Numbered from the stretch's first letter, positions 9,382 through 19,717 are shown. The stretch is DNA of 64,000 nt from an uncultured Opitutales bacterium (GCA_900548275.1 URJY01000006.1:1-64000), one strand, 5' to 3'. Notes: generated from the sequence alone by a model not told the origin. A program made the numbers and translations.

Positions 9382-10635
9382 ATGAAAATAGAGCAACCAA
9401 AATTTCTCGACTTCAAAACGGCGCGGAAAATCGCCGACAAATTTTCGACTCCGTGCTATGTGTACGACGAAGCGTCCCTGATTGCGCAGGCGAAAGCCGC
9501 CCTCGCGTTCCCCAACGCGTTCGGTCTCACCGTAAGATACGCAATGAAGGCCTCGTCGAACGCGGCAATTCTCAAGCTTTTCGATTCGCTCGGGCTGCAT
9601 ATAGACGCCTCGAGCGCGTACGAAGTCGAACGCGCAATCCGCGCGGGAATAAAGCCCGACCACATCTCGCTTTCGTCGCAACAACTGCCGAAAAACCTCA
9701 AGGAAATAGTGAAGTCGGGCGTGCTCTACAACGCGTGTTCGCTGTTGCAGCTCGAAGCGTTCGGGAAAGTCGCGAGCGGCGGAAAAGTCGGCGTGCGCAT
9801 AAACCCCGGTCTCGGCTCGGGCGGAACGCAGCGCACCAACGTGGGCGGCCCCGCCTCGTCGTTCGGCATTTGGTACGAATACATCCCGCAAATCAAGGCG
9901 GTCGCGAAAAAGTACGGGCTGAAAATCGTGCGCATACACACGCACATCGGCTCGGGTTCCGACCCGCTCGTCTGGCAGAAAGTCGCAAAGATGAGCATCG
10001 ACACGGTGGCACAATTCGAAGACGTGGAAACGCTCGATATGGGCGGCGGCTTCAAGGTCGGACGCGTCGCGGGCGAGAAATCGACGGACCTGCAGAAAAT
10101 CGGCAAGCCCGTCGCAAAGCTCGTCGCCGACTTCGCCAAGAAAACGGGCAGAAAGCTGCGCTTCGAAATCGAACCGGGGACATTCCTGCTCGCAAACTGC
10201 GCCGCTGTTCTCGCGACCGTTCAGGATATGTGCGACACTGGCAGGGGCGGATACAAATTCCTCAAGCTCGATTCGGGTATGACCGACGTTCTGCGCCCCT
10301 CGATTTACGGCGCGCAACACCCCATTTCGATTCTCTCGGCAAAGCCCGAAAAGAAGACCGAAAAGTACATCGTCGTAGGGCACTGCTGCGAAAGCGGCGA
10401 CATCCTCACCCCCGCCGCGGGCGACCCCGAAGCCCTCGCCCCCCGCGCCATGCAAAAGGCGAACATCGGCGACCTGTGCGTCGTAGGCGGTTCGGGAGCG
10501 TACTGCAGCTCGATGAGCCCCTCGAACTACAACTCGTACCCCGCTTCGCCCGAAGTTCTGCTGCGAAGGAACGGCTCGCTTAAGCTCATCCGCCGCCGAC
10601 AGAGCCTCGACCAAATCCTCGAAAACGAGCTATGA
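9382..10635 (+). CDS. lysA: Diaminopimelate decarboxylase
   Basis: PLP-dependent decarboxylation of meso-diaminopimelate to L-lysine, the last step of lysine synthesis. The 417-residue product has the alanine-racemase-like barrel with the PLP lysine in RYAMKASSN (K56), the phosphate-binding HTHIGSG and [10 protein letters not shown] segments, EPGTFL, and the C-terminal barrel with GHCCESGD and [13 protein letters not shown], the usual decarboxylase signature (C and E from opposite subunits). It overlaps the next gene by four bases (ATGA) and probably shares transcription with dsbD upstream. Confidence 0.93.
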   Translation: MKIEQPKFLDFKTARKIADKFSTPCYVYDEASLIAQAKAALAFPNAFGLTVRYAMKASSNAAILKLFDSLGLHIDASSAYEVERAIRAGIKPDHISLSSQQLPKNLKEIVKSGVLYNACSLLQLEAFGKVASGGKVGVRINPGLGSGGTQRTNVGGPASSFGIWYEYIPQIKAVAKKYGLKIVRIHTHIGSGSDPLVWQKVAKMSIDTVAQFEDVETLDMGGGFKVGRVAGEKSTDLQKIGKPVAKLVADFAKKTGRKLRFEIEPGTFLLANCAAVLATVQDMCDTGRGGYKFLKLDSGMTDVLRPSIYGAQHPISILSAKPEKKTEKYIVVGHCCESGDILTPAAGDPEALAPRAMQKANIGDLCVVGGSGAYCSSMSPSNYNSYPASPEVLLRRNGSLKLIRRRQSLDQILENEL

Positions 10636-11036
10636 TTGCCGCCGAAGCACAGCTGCGCGTGCGCTTTGCCGAAACCGACGCGATGGGCGTTGTCTACCAC
10701 GCAAACTACCTGCCGTGGTGCGAAGTTGGCAGGCTCAACCTCATCAAGTCGATAGGGCTTAGCTACAAAAAAATGAACGACGACGGCTACCATCTGCCCG
10801 TCGTCGAAGCGCATTTGAACTACAAACACCCCGCAAAATTCGACGACCTCGTAACAATCAGGGCGTCGATAAAGGAGCGTCCCACAGTCAAGGTGAAGGT
10901 GGAATACGAAATTCTCGCCAACGGCAGACTGCTCGCAACGGGGCACACAATGCACGTGTTCGTAAATATGCTCGGGCAGCCCGTGCGCCCGCCCAAGGAC
11001 GTGCTCGACACCCTGCTCGAGGCGTTCGACAAGTAA
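10632..11036 (+). CDS. Acyl-CoA thioesterase, YbgC/4HBT hot-dog family
   Basis: Small 134-residue hot-dog-fold protein expected to hydrolyse short- or medium-chain acyl-CoA. The 4HBT active-site block is clear: [20 protein letters not shown], where the aspartate and the tyrosine-histidine pair match the 4-hydroxybenzoyl-CoA thioesterase type. The C-terminus has the strand pattern [10 protein letters not shown]. In proteobacteria ybgC sits with tol-pal, but here it is coupled to lysA (4-base overlap) and the Agl23-like gene (1-base overlap), so the natural substrate is not indicated by context. Confidence 0.88.
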   Translation: MIAAEAQLRVRFAETDAMGVVYHANYLPWCEVGRLNLIKSIGLSYKKMNDDGYHLPVVEAHLNYKHPAKFDDLVTIRASIKERPTVKVKVEYEILANGRLLATGHTMHVFVNMLGQPVRPPKDVLDTLLEAFDK

Positions 11037-12577
11037 TGAAATACGCCGCATACATCGCAATGGTTCTGTGCTGCCTCTTCGCGGGATTCTCGGCGAGAAG
11101 CGCGAACATACTCGTGCGCGCAACCCACGCGGACGAATCGGAACAGGCGACCACTGCAATGCACCTGCGCGACACGGGCGAATACAAATACAACCCCCAT
11201 GGCCCGCACGGCCCCACCCTCTACTACTGGGCGGACGCGCTCGCAATGCCCGACTCCGCCAAACTTTCAATCGCCGACTTCCGCAGGGCGATGACGCCCA
11301 TTGCCGTGCTCGTGCTCGCGGGGCTGATTCTCTCGGGCAGATACGTCGGGCGCGGCGCGGCTTGGGCTGCGGCGGCGTGCTTTGCGATGTCGGCGACGGC
11401 GCAGATATACTCGGGCTACTTCGTCCACGAAATAATATTTGCGCTCGCGGTTTTTCTGACGGCACTTGCAGTGTGGCGGTTCGCGTGTTCGCCGTCTGTC
11501 GGCGCGGCGGCTCTGGCGGGCGCGCTTGCGGCTCTGGCGCAGGCGACTAAAGAGACCGCGCCGATTTCCTTCGCCGCCGTCGCGCTCTCACTCGGCGTAT
11601 GCGCGGCGTTCGAAGAACACATCCGCAACAACCTAAAACACGCCTTTTTCACGCGCAGCTTTTTCAAATACGCGGCGGGCTTTGCGCTTGCGTTCGCGGC
11701 GGTCTTCTGCGCGTTCTACTCGTCGTTCGGCTCGAACTGGAGCGGAATCGCCGACGCGGTGAAATCGTACGGACACTTTTTCGAAAAGTCGGTCAACCCC
11801 GCGTTCGAGTCGGGCTGGACATACTACCTGCAACTGCTGACGCTTCAAAAATCGGAGGGCGCGCGTTTCGGCGAACTGCCGCTTGCCCTGCTCGCTCTGG
11901 CGGGGCTTGTCTTTGCAGTCGTCGGAATGAAAAAATCGGCGTGGCGTTGCACGTTTGCGGTTTTCGCATTTTGCAACGCGTTTTTTGCGGTCGCCGCGCT
12001 CTCGCTCATAACCTACAAAACGCCGTGGCTTCTGCTTTCGCCGACGGTCTTTCTCTGCTCTGCGGCGGGCTTCGGCGCGGCGGAAATGCTTCGGCGCAAA
12101 AATATTTTCGCGTGGATTGCGGCGGTTGCGGTACTGGTTGCACTCGGATTCTGGCAATTCAAACTTTCGCAAAACGCAACCCTGCGCTATGCAAGCGACC
12201 CCCGCAACCCGTTCATATACTCGCATACCGTGCGCGACTACTCGAACCTCGTAAGGCGCATCAACGAAGCCGCCGCATTTTCGGAATACAAAGCCGACAT
12301 TCCCGTTGCGTTCGTAATGGAGAACTCCCCGTGGCCCGCGCCGTTCGACCTGCGCAAATTCCGCAATGCGGGCTTCTGGAGCGGCGGACAAATCCCCGAA
12401 AACATCGGCATATTCGAAGTGGTCGTCTGCGACACGCCGACGGCTGAATCCGTAAAAAAACGGCTTTCGCCCGACGCCTACGAATCGGAATTTTACGGTC
12501 TGAGGAAAAATCTGGTTCTGACCGTTTTTATAAAAAGGGAATTATTCGATAAAATCACAAAGGCTTCCGACAAATGA
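11036..12577 (+). CDS. Polytopic membrane glycosyltransferase, Agl23/TIGR03663-like (GT39 superfamily)
   Basis: A 513-residue integral membrane protein with a long first periplasmic loop carrying HADESEQA and YNPHGPHGPTLYYW, the signature of the TIGR03663 (flippase activity-associated Agl23) family related to protein O-mannosyltransferases. The acidic HADE is the likely catalytic or metal site by analogy with GT39/PMT enzymes. Around ten hydrophobic segments follow (for example AFALAFAAVFCAFYSSF), ending in a short soluble C-terminal domain. Polyprenyl-phosphate sugar donors are usual for this superfamily; the acceptor cannot be read here. It is coupled by 1- and 4-base overlaps to its neighbours. 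Confidence 0.8.
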   Translation: MKYAAYIAMVLCCLFAGFSARSANILVRATHADESEQATTAMHLRDTGEYKYNPHGPHGPTLYYWADALAMPDSAKLSIADFRRAMTPIAVLVLAGLILSGRYVGRGAAWAAAACFAMSATAQIYSGYFVHEIIFALAVFLTALAVWRFACSPSVGAAALAGALAALAQATKETAPISFAAVALSLGVCAAFEEHIRNNLKHAFFTRSFFKYAAGFALAFAAVFCAFYSSFGSNWSGIADAVKSYGHFFEKSVNPAFESGWTYYLQLLTLQKSEGARFGELPLALLALAGLVFAVVGMKKSAWRCTFAVFAFCNAFFAVAALSLITYKTPWLLLSPTVFLCSAAGFGAAEMLRRKNIFAWIAAVAVLVALGFWQFKLSQNATLRYASDPRNPFIYSHTVRDYSNLVRRINEAAAFSEYKADIPVAFVMENSPWPAPFDLRKFRNAGFWSGGQIPENIGIFEVVVCDTPTAESVKKRLSPDAYESEFYGLRKNLVLTVFIKRELFDKITKASDK

Positions 12578-15500
12578 AAATTCTGAAAATATTTTTTGTT
12601 GCAATCGGCGGACTGCTCGCGCTCGCGGCGGCGGCGGTTTGCGTGCTGCTTTTCAACTCGGGCATCCAGACGAAAATAGCAAATTCGGTCTACCCCGACT
12701 TCTCGGCGGAATCGGTTTCAATCGGGCTTACGGGCGCGCAGATAAAAAAACCCGCGCTCAAAAACGCATTCTCGGCGGATTCCGTCGAGCTGCAATACTC
12801 GCTTTCCGCCCTGCTCTCACACCGTATCAAAGTGGACTCGGCGAAAATCTCGGGCGCGAAAATTTCGACGGCAAAAGCCGAAAAGACGGCGGCAGCCGCG
12901 CAACCCGCAGAAGACGCGCAAGCCGCAAAACAAGGCGCAGACGCCCCAGCCGCCCGCCCCGCCAAGGCGCAGGCTTCGGCAAAGAGCGAAGCAAAGAAAT
13001 TCGAATTTCCGTGGACGGTCGAAGTAGGCTCGCTCGAGGCCGATGCCGACATCGACGGCAAAAAATTCGAGGCTTCGGCGAAAAACGTCTTCGTCGAAAA
13101 AAATCTGAAACCGCGTTCGGGGCACATCAAGATTTCGACCGACGGCGCGTCCGTGGAAGCGTCCGTCGAGACGAAGGGAAAGCTGCGCGAAATAAAGGCG
13201 GTAGCCGCCGCCGACAACGCAAAACCCCTGCAACTGGCGGTGTCCGCGCCGCTCGACTACTCATCGTTTTCGGCGGAAACGCGCATAGACGCGGACGACG
13301 CGCTTGCGGCCAAATTCGCGCCGCCGTCGATTGTCCTGCCCAAGTTTTCGCTCGCGCTCTACGCAAAAGCCAAGAGCGACGCAAAGCTTGAAAACGCCGA
13401 GCTTGAAATTGTCGGCGACTCGAAGATTTCGGGGCTTGAAAAATACTCGGAACAGCTGAAAGTTCTCGGCGAAATCGGCGTGCAACTGCGCGTCTCAGCC
13501 GAAAAGCGCGGCGAAAAAATCTCGCTCAAAAAGCTCGAAGCCAACTTTTCGGAAAGCGGAACTTCGGTGCTCGGGCTGTCCGCAAAGCCGTTCGAAGCAG
13601 CCTCGGCGAAAGAGCTTGAAAAGGCGGAAATCGCGGGAGTCGTCAAAATTCCGCCGCGTCTGGTAAACGCGTTCGCAAAGGGCTTGACTCTCGAATCCGA
13701 CGACATCGCGGGCAAATTCTCCGTTCGCAAGGCGGGCGAAAACTTCGCAATTTCAACGACCGCCCCGTTCTCGCTTACGCGCGCGACGTTCAAAAAAGGC
13801 GGCGAAATTCTCGCATCGAACCTGAACCTGTTCGCAAACGCCGCGGTTGTCGCGGGAAGACAGACGGACGCAAAAATATCGCTCGAGCTTGCCGACTCGA
13901 AAAGCTCGAAGCTCGTCCTCGCGCTCGACGCAAAATACGCCGACGGCGCGGCAAGCGGAACGCTCGAACTCGACGGCTCGCTCAACCCGATTGTCAAGAA
14001 CGTTCCGTCGATGTCGGCGGTGTCGTCGCTCGACCTTTCGGCGAAATCGAACGCGGCGTTCGGATACGCAAAAACAAAGGCGGTTCTGAAATCTTTCAAT
14101 CTGACCGTTTCGACCGCCGACGGCAAAAAAGCCGCCGACATCTCCGCGCTCTCGGAGATTGAATACGATACGGCAAGCGGCTCGATTTCCGCAGCCTCGC
14201 CGAAGCTCCTGCTTGTAGACGCGCCCGAATTTCCGCTCGCGCTCGTGCGCCCTTTCGCGCCCGAAATCGACGCGGCAAGGGCGTCGGCTCGCGCGGAAAT
14301 TTCGTCGCCCCGCAAGAACGTCTACGAACTGGATTCCGCGCTTTCGGTATACGCGCTCTCGTACAAAAAGGACGGCAAATATCTGCTGCGCGGGCTGTCG
14401 GTCGACATCGCGCCGAAAGGCTCGTTCGACGGCGCAACCGCAAAACTCGAAATTCCCGAAGGCACAATCGGAGAGGGTTCGACAAAGTTCTGCACGTTCA
14501 AGACATCGGCGGCGTACGACACGAAAGGCAAAACCGCGCCGACTGCGAAGATTTCGGCGACAACCGCCCTCGCCCCGATTTTCAACCAACCCGCGCTGCT
14601 CAAATTTTCGAACATCTCGCGCGGCACGGCGGACATTTCGGCGGTCTACGAAAACGGCGGGGCGAAAGCCGACATTGCGGTTCACTCGCTCGCGACGCGC
14701 ACGGCAAACAACGTGCTCGATACCGTGAAAATTTCGGCGTCAACGGATATGAAAAACCTCGCCGCCAAGGTCGAAATCAAGACGACTTCGGGCGAAACGC
14801 GCGCTTCGGCGGACGTAAAAAATGCCGACGTGTTGGAGGTAAAGCTCGACGCGCCATCCGTCGTTGTCGAAGACGTGCTCGCGCTTGCGGGGGCGTTCTC
14901 CAACCCGAACTATACCGAAGAATCGGCGCAGGCGACTTCGGCTTCGGGCGGCAAAAAACGCCCGATTGCCCGCCCCTCGCTCGACGCGCTTTCCGAATCG
15001 AAAACGTCCGCCGCCGACTCAATCGCAAAGAAAGACGCAAAGGCGTTCTGGTATTTCGGCAAAAACGTTTCCGTGGACGTTTCGGCGGGCTACGTGGTGT
15101 CGAAAGGCAAGACGCTTCTCGAAAAATTCGCCGCAAGCGCGACGGCGACGGAATCGGCGCTTACGCTCGAAAAATTCTCGGGGCAGCTGCTCGGCGCAAG
15201 CTTCGACGGCTCGGCAAATGCGGACTTCGACGCAAAGCGCGAAATCCCCTACAGGCTCGAAAAAACGGGCTTTATGCTGACCGCGTTGCAGGCGGCGAAC
15301 ATCTTCGACAACAAAAAGCTTCCGCCCGTGGAGGGCGTATTCAGCGCGAATTTCTCGGTCGAGGGCGCGGGCAACAACGTCCAGCACCTTTTGCAATACG
15401 CGACAGGTTCGGCGACGGTGCAGTCCGACGGCGGCGGGAAAATCCGCGTGCTCGACAAAAATTCGGCGGCGGGCGCGGGCGCGTCGGTCGTCGGCAACGC

Positions 15501-15978
15501 GCTCTCCATCGCGGGGCAGCTTCTCAACAACAGGGTGAAGGAGCTGGGCGGAATCGGCGAACTTGTCTCGATGCTTGCGGAAATAGACTACAACCGCGCG
15601 GTGGTCAAACTTTCGCGCAACAGCAAAGACTACAACTACAACATCGACCTCGTCGAAATGAAAACCGATTCGCTCATATTCAGCTCGAAATCGGGCGCGA
15701 TTCTCTTCGACCCGACGGTCGATTTCAAGGAGCAGAAGCTCGACATCCCGATTGTGATATATATGTCGAAAACCTCGCGCGGGCTTTTCCAGAAAATCGG
15801 TTTCGGCAACTCGCCCGCCGACGTCGAGGGCTACTATACGGGCCCCGAATTCAGGGTTTCGGGCACGGTTTCGCAACCGTCGAACAACCTGTTTGAAGTT
15901 CTGACATCCACAAAGGGCGCGGTGGGCAATGCCGTCGGCAACGCCATCGAAAAGCTCAACATTTTCAAACGCAAATGA
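12574..15978 (+). CDS. AsmA-like giant membrane-anchored protein
   Basis: The 1134-residue product has an N-terminal membrane anchor (IFFVAIGGLLALAAAAVCVLL) followed by a very long periplasmic region of repetitive beta-strand pattern rich in Ala, Lys and Ser. The C-terminal section (NIFDNKKLPPVEGVFSANF and YATGSATVQSDGGGKIRV) resembles the AsmA C-terminal domain of the YhdP/TamB/AsmA group, bridge-like proteins thought to conduct phospholipid between membranes. An Ala-rich stretch at about 100-145 looks like a flexible linker. It overlaps both neighbours by four bases. The family is confident in general terms; the substrate is inference. Confidence 0.8.
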   Translation: MKILKIFFVAIGGLLALAAAAVCVLLFNSGIQTKIANSVYPDFSAESVSIGLTGAQIKKPALKNAFSADSVELQYSLSALLSHRIKVDSAKISGAKISTAKAEKTAAAAQPAEDAQAAKQGADAPAARPAKAQASAKSEAKKFEFPWTVEVGSLEADADIDGKKFEASAKNVFVEKNLKPRSGHIKISTDGASVEASVETKGKLREIKAVAAADNAKPLQLAVSAPLDYSSFSAETRIDADDALAAKFAPPSIVLPKFSLALYAKAKSDAKLENAELEIVGDSKISGLEKYSEQLKVLGEIGVQLRVSAEKRGEKISLKKLEANFSESGTSVLGLSAKPFEAASAKELEKAEIAGVVKIPPRLVNAFAKGLTLESDDIAGKFSVRKAGENFAISTTAPFSLTRATFKKGGEILASNLNLFANAAVVAGRQTDAKISLELADSKSSKLVLALDAKYADGAASGTLELDGSLNPIVKNVPSMSAVSSLDLSAKSNAAFGYAKTKAVLKSFNLTVSTADGKKAADISALSEIEYDTASGSISAASPKLLLVDAPEFPLALVRPFAPEIDAARASARAEISSPRKNVYELDSALSVYALSYKKDGKYLLRGLSVDIAPKGSFDGATAKLEIPEGTIGEGSTKFCTFKTSAAYDTKGKTAPTAKISATTALAPIFNQPALLKFSNISRGTADISAVYENGGAKADIAVHSLATRTANNVLDTVKISASTDMKNLAAKVEIKTTSGETRASADVKNADVLEVKLDAPSVVVEDVLALAGAFSNPNYTEESAQATSASGGKKRPIARPSLDALSESKTSAADSIAKKDAKAFWYFGKNVSVDVSAGYVVSKGKTLLEKFAASATATESALTLEKFSGQLLGASFDGSANADFDAKREIPYRLEKTGFMLTALQAANIFDNKKLPPVEGVFSANFSVEGAGNNVQHLLQYATGSATVQSDGGGKIRVLDKNSAAGAGASVVGNALSIAGQLLNNRVKELGGIGELVSMLAEIDYNRAVVKLSRNSKDYNYNIDLVEMKTDSLIFSSKSGAILFDPTVDFKEQKLDIPIVIYMSKTSRGLFQKIGFGNSPADVEGYYTGPEFRVSGTVSQPSNNLFEVLTSTKGAVGNAVGNAIEKLNIFKRK

Positions 15979-16751
15979 AAAAGACAACCAAGACAATTCT
16001 GAAGAAAAAAGGCGTCGAAAAAATCGCGATGCTGACAGCCTACGACGCGCCGTTCGCCGCGCTCGCCGACGCCGCCGACGTCGACATAATTCTGATAGGT
16101 GATTCCGTCGGCAACACCGTTCTCGGATACCAAAACACAGTCCCCGTTACAATCGACGACATGGCGCACCACACCGCCGCCGTCGCCCGCGCAAAGCCGA
16201 ACGCGCTGATTGTTGCAGACCTGCCGTTCGCAAGCGCGCACCACAATTTCGACAGGCTGCTCGACGACTGCGTACGCCTCGTACGATGCGGCGCGGACGC
16301 CGTGAAAATAGAGGGCGGCGCGGATATGGCTGAAAAAATTTCGCGTTTGACAAAGGCGGGAATCGCCGTAATGGGGCACATCGGGCTTGAGCCGCAACAG
16401 GTGCTAAAGCTCGGCGGATACAGAAAATTCGGCAAAACGGAAGCCGAAAAAGCCGCAATTTTAGCCGACGCAAAGGCACTCGAAGCCGCGGGCGTGTTCG
16501 TTGTGCTGATGGAAATGACCGACGCCGAATGCGCGAAAGCCGTTACCGAAGCCGTCTCCGTGCCGACAATCGGAATCGGCGCGGGCGCGGACTGCGACGG
16601 TCAGGTGCTCGTGCTCGCCGACGTTATCGGCTTCTCGGAAAATCCGCCCTCTTTCGCAAAACGCTACGCAAACGTCGCCGAAATCGTCAAGAACGCGTTC
16701 TCGGAATTCGTCGCCGACGTGCGCAACGGACGTTTCCCCGAAAAGCGATGA
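15975..16751 (+). CDS. panB: 3-methyl-2-oxobutanoate hydroxymethyltransferase
   Basis: First committed step of pantothenate synthesis: transfers a hydroxymethyl group from 5,10-methylene-tetrahydrofolate to 2-oxoisovalerate. The 258-residue product shows the PanB barrel motifs MLTAYDAPFA, LIGDSVGNTVLGY, VTIDDMAHHTAAV, ADLPF, AVKIEGG, VMGHIGLEPQ and IGIGAGADCDGQVLV, at near-usual length (about 260-280). It is translationally coupled to the AsmA-like gene upstream and the SET-domain gene downstream (ATGA overlaps). panC and panD are not in the window. Confidence 0.95.
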   Translation: MKKTTKTILKKKGVEKIAMLTAYDAPFAALADAADVDIILIGDSVGNTVLGYQNTVPVTIDDMAHHTAAVARAKPNALIVADLPFASAHHNFDRLLDDCVRLVRCGADAVKIEGGADMAEKISRLTKAGIAVMGHIGLEPQQVLKLGGYRKFGKTEAEKAAILADAKALEAAGVFVVLMEMTDAECAKAVTEAVSVPTIGIGAGADCDGQVLVLADVIGFSENPPSFAKRYANVAEIVKNAFSEFVADVRNGRFPEKR

Positions 16752-17236
16752 AAAAGTACGAAGTCAGAAAATCGGCAATCCACGGCAACGGCGTTTTCGC
16801 GGCGCAGGACATCGCGGAGGGCGAGTGGATTGTCGACTACCTCGGCGAGAAAATCGACAAGGAGGAGTCGAACCGCCGCGGCTTGGCTACGGAGGAGGCC
16901 GCAAAGGAAAGCGGCGGCGGCGCGGTGTACATCTTCGAGCTTGACGACAAGTTCGACATCGACGGAAATTTCGAATACAACGACGCGCGCTTCATAAACC
17001 ACGCCTGCCGCACAAATTGCGAGGCGGTCTGCGAAGACGGGAAAATCCGCTTCTACGCCACGCGCGACATCCAAAAGGGCGAGGAAATTCTCTACAACTA
17101 CGGCTACGCGCTCGAGCACTTTCTCGACCACCCGTGCCGCTGCGGATTCCCCGAATGCGTCGGCTACATCGTGGCGGTCGAAGACAGGCTGAAACTCCGC
17201 AAACTTTTGAAGGGAAGACGCCCAAAAAAACGTTGA
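16748..17236 (+). CDS. SET-domain protein lysine methyltransferase
   Basis: A 162-residue single-domain protein starting at MKKYEVRKS. SET motifs appear in order: SAIHGNGVFAAQDI (cofactor site start), EWIVDYLGE, FINHACRTNC (the pseudoknot NHSCxxN-type motif), EEILYNYGY with the catalytic-type tyrosine, and a post-SET CRCGFPEC cysteine cluster that would bind zinc. SET proteins transfer methyl from S-adenosylmethionine to lysine side chains; bacterial examples are known in Chlamydiae and some other phyla. The ATG at 16748 overlaps the panB stop by four bases. The target is unknown. Confidence 0.9.
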   Translation: MKKYEVRKSAIHGNGVFAAQDIAEGEWIVDYLGEKIDKEESNRRGLATEEAAKESGGGAVYIFELDDKFDIDGNFEYNDARFINHACRTNCEAVCEDGKIRFYATRDIQKGEEILYNYGYALEHFLDHPCRCGFPECVGYIVAVEDRLKLRKLLKGRRPKKR

Positions 17237-17272
17237 CGAAAAAGGCTCTTCCGCGACAATGTCCCCTTCACT

Positions 17273-19717
17273 ATGAGAAGACACATACTATTAACTATTG
17301 GGGCAATCGCTTTAACATCCGCCGCATCACTTGCGGGTGCGGAAAAATACAAATCGATATCGGGCATTTATCCGCACCTTTCGATGTGGAACAGCGAGGG
17401 CGAATGCGGCACGGGCGCGGTAGTTCCGTGGGCAGACAAGCTCTGGGCGGTAACATACGGGCCGCACGTAGTGTTCGAGTCCGACGACAGGCTCTACGAA
17501 ATCGGCAAAAACCTCGACCGCACAATCCGTCCCGAATCGCTCGGCGGAACGCACGCAAACAGGCTCGTGCACGAAGCCTCGAAGCAGCTTGTGATAGGCT
17601 GTTATTTCATCGACGAAAAGGGCAACGTGCGCGCAATCGACCGCAGAAAAATGGCGGGCAGGCTCACGGGTACGGCGCGCTCGCAGTCGGACGACAAAAA
17701 CAAGGTCTTCTTCGCCACGATGGAAGAGGGTCTTTACGAAGTCGACGTCAACACGCTCGACGTGCGCGAAATCATCCGCGACGGCAACCTGAAGCCCTAC
17801 CTCGACAACGCAGACGGCAAAAAGCCGAAAAGCTCGAAGCTCCACGGCTACCACGGCAAGGGATTCTACGCGGGCTTCGGCAAGCTGTTCTACTCGAACA
17901 ACGGCGTACACCACAAGGACGTAGACAAAGACCCGACGCTGAAGTCGGGCGCGCTCGCAAGCTGGTCGCCGAACGACAAGGACTGGACGCCCATCCGCAT
18001 CTGCCAGTTTACGGAAATCACGGGCAAAGACGGAATCAAGGGCAGTTCCGCGCCCGACAAAACGCCGCTCTGGTCGCTCGGCTTCGACGCGAAATCGGTA
18101 ATTTTAATGCTCTGCGAAAACGGCAAATGGCTCTCGTACCGCCTGCCCAAAGCATCGCACTCGTACGACGGCTCGCACGGCTGGAACACCGAATGGCCGC
18201 GCATCCGAGACATCGGCGAAGACGATTTTCTGATGACAATGCACGGCGCGTTCTGGAAGTTCCCGCCGAACTTCGACTCGGAACACGCAAAGGGAATCAG
18301 AATGCGCTCGAACTATCTGAAGGTCGTCGGCGACTTCTGCAAATGGAACGGGAAAATCGTCCTCGGCTGCGACGACTCGGCGCAAAAGGAATTCTATAAC
18401 CTACGCCCGATGAAGGCGGAAAACTGCTCGCCCGAAAAGTCGAACTCGAACCTCGTCTTCCTCGCGCCCGAACAGCTCGACGGGCTCGGTACGCCTATCG
18501 GACGCGGCAGCGTGTTCCTGCGCGAAGACGCCGTCCGCGGAACGCTCTCCGAACCCATGCTCGTAGGCGGCTTCGAAAAGCGCGTTCTGACGCTCTCGTG
18601 CGACAACAAAAAGCCCGTCAAAGTGGGCGTAATCTCTATTTCCGCAAGCGGCAAAAAGACCGCAAGGACCGTCGAAATTTCGGCGAACGCCCCCAAGTTC
18701 GAAACGCTCGACGATTCCGCCGAATGGGTACAAATAGAGGCACTCGAAGACGTATACAACTTCACCGCCCATTTCGACCTCGCCGCGCCCGAAAAACGCG
18801 GTCTGCGCGCGTCCGCCGACTTCAACGGAATCGCGCGAATCGAAGACGGGGCGGACTCCGTGGCGTTGATGCGTTCGACCGCCGACAAGACCCTCGCCGT
18901 CGTCGCGCTCCGCAGGAACAAAAGCGGCGGCTTCGACGAAATCGGCACGTACGCGCTCGACACGAATCTCAATCTCAAAGCCGCAAAGCTCGATTCCAAA
19001 ACCGCTGCCGACGTGCGCTCCACGATGATTAAGCCCGAAGGCGTAAGTTTCGACAAAGGCTCTGTGCTCGTCGTCGAAGACGGCAAACGCTACAGGCTAC
19101 CGCTCGACAGGCGTTTTCTGAACGCGCCCGTCCGCGCAAGAGTCGCGCGCGAAGTGGCAACCGAACGCGACCTGTTCAACTGCGGCGGAACATTCTACGA
19201 ACTGCCCGCGCGCAACGCGCAGGGAATGGCGAAAATCCGCCCCATCGCCTCGCACCCGTTCGCAGTATTCGACTACGCCTCGTTCTGCGGTCTGATGTTC
19301 ATTAGCGGTATGTCCGACACTGCCGCCGCCGAAAACAACCCGCACGTCATAGTTTCCGACGACGGTAAATTCTCGCTCTGGGCGGGCTCGATAGACGACC
19401 TCTGGAAGCTCGGCAAACCCGTGGGCGAAGGCTGCGCGTGGCAGAACCAGCCCGTCGAAAACGGCTCGGTTTCCGACCCGTTCCTGCTGACGGGCTACGA
19501 CAAAAAGACGCTGAAAATCTCGTCCGAAAAGGATGTCAAAATCGCGGTGGAAATCGACGTGGACGGCACTGGGCTCTGGCTCGAATACGGCGTTGTCGAC
19601 GTAAAGGGCGGCGCGCTTTTCGAAAAGCTTATGCCCGAAAACTTCTCGGGCTACTGGGTGCGCTTCCGCGCCCTCGGACAGTCTCCGTCGGTAACGGCAT
19701 CAATGCTCTACCAATAA
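17273..19717 (+). CDS. Large secreted protein of unknown function
   Basis: The 814-residue product begins with a Sec signal peptide (LLTIGAIALTSAASLAGA) and is otherwise soluble. The first half contains repeated short blocks ending in VVPWADKLWAVTYG, VFFATMEEGLYEVDV and DFCKWNGKIVLGCDD, which look like blades of a beta-propeller; the second half is beta-rich. I do not recognise the family. The gene starts 36 bases after the SET-domain gene, so it could be the tail of that operon, and it ends in a clear terminator shared with convergent birA. A role in carbohydrate handling at the cell surface is possible but not shown. Confidence 0.8.
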   Translation: MRRHILLTIGAIALTSAASLAGAEKYKSISGIYPHLSMWNSEGECGTGAVVPWADKLWAVTYGPHVVFESDDRLYEIGKNLDRTIRPESLGGTHANRLVHEASKQLVIGCYFIDEKGNVRAIDRRKMAGRLTGTARSQSDDKNKVFFATMEEGLYEVDVNTLDVREIIRDGNLKPYLDNADGKKPKSSKLHGYHGKGFYAGFGKLFYSNNGVHHKDVDKDPTLKSGALASWSPNDKDWTPIRICQFTEITGKDGIKGSSAPDKTPLWSLGFDAKSVILMLCENGKWLSYRLPKASHSYDGSHGWNTEWPRIRDIGEDDFLMTMHGAFWKFPPNFDSEHAKGIRMRSNYLKVVGDFCKWNGKIVLGCDDSAQKEFYNLRPMKAENCSPEKSNSNLVFLAPEQLDGLGTPIGRGSVFLREDAVRGTLSEPMLVGGFEKRVLTLSCDNKKPVKVGVISISASGKKTARTVEISANAPKFETLDDSAEWVQIEALEDVYNFTAHFDLAAPEKRGLRASADFNGIARIEDGADSVALMRSTADKTLAVVALRRNKSGGFDEIGTYALDTNLNLKAAKLDSKTAADVRSTMIKPEGVSFDKGSVLVVEDGKRYRLPLDRRFLNAPVRARVAREVATERDLFNCGGTFYELPARNAQGMAKIRPIASHPFAVFDYASFCGLMFISGMSDTAAAENNPHVIVSDDGKFSLWAGSIDDLWKLGKPVGEGCAWQNQPVENGSVSDPFLLTGYDKKTLKISSEKDVKIAVEIDVDGTGLWLEYGVVDVKGGALFEKLMPENFSGYWVRFRALGQSPSVTASMLYQ

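Noticed and set aside
8812..10614. 600-codon minus-strand frame opposite dsbD and lysA
   Set aside because: It spans two well-supported plus-strand genes and their intergenic gap; a pure codon-bias artefact.
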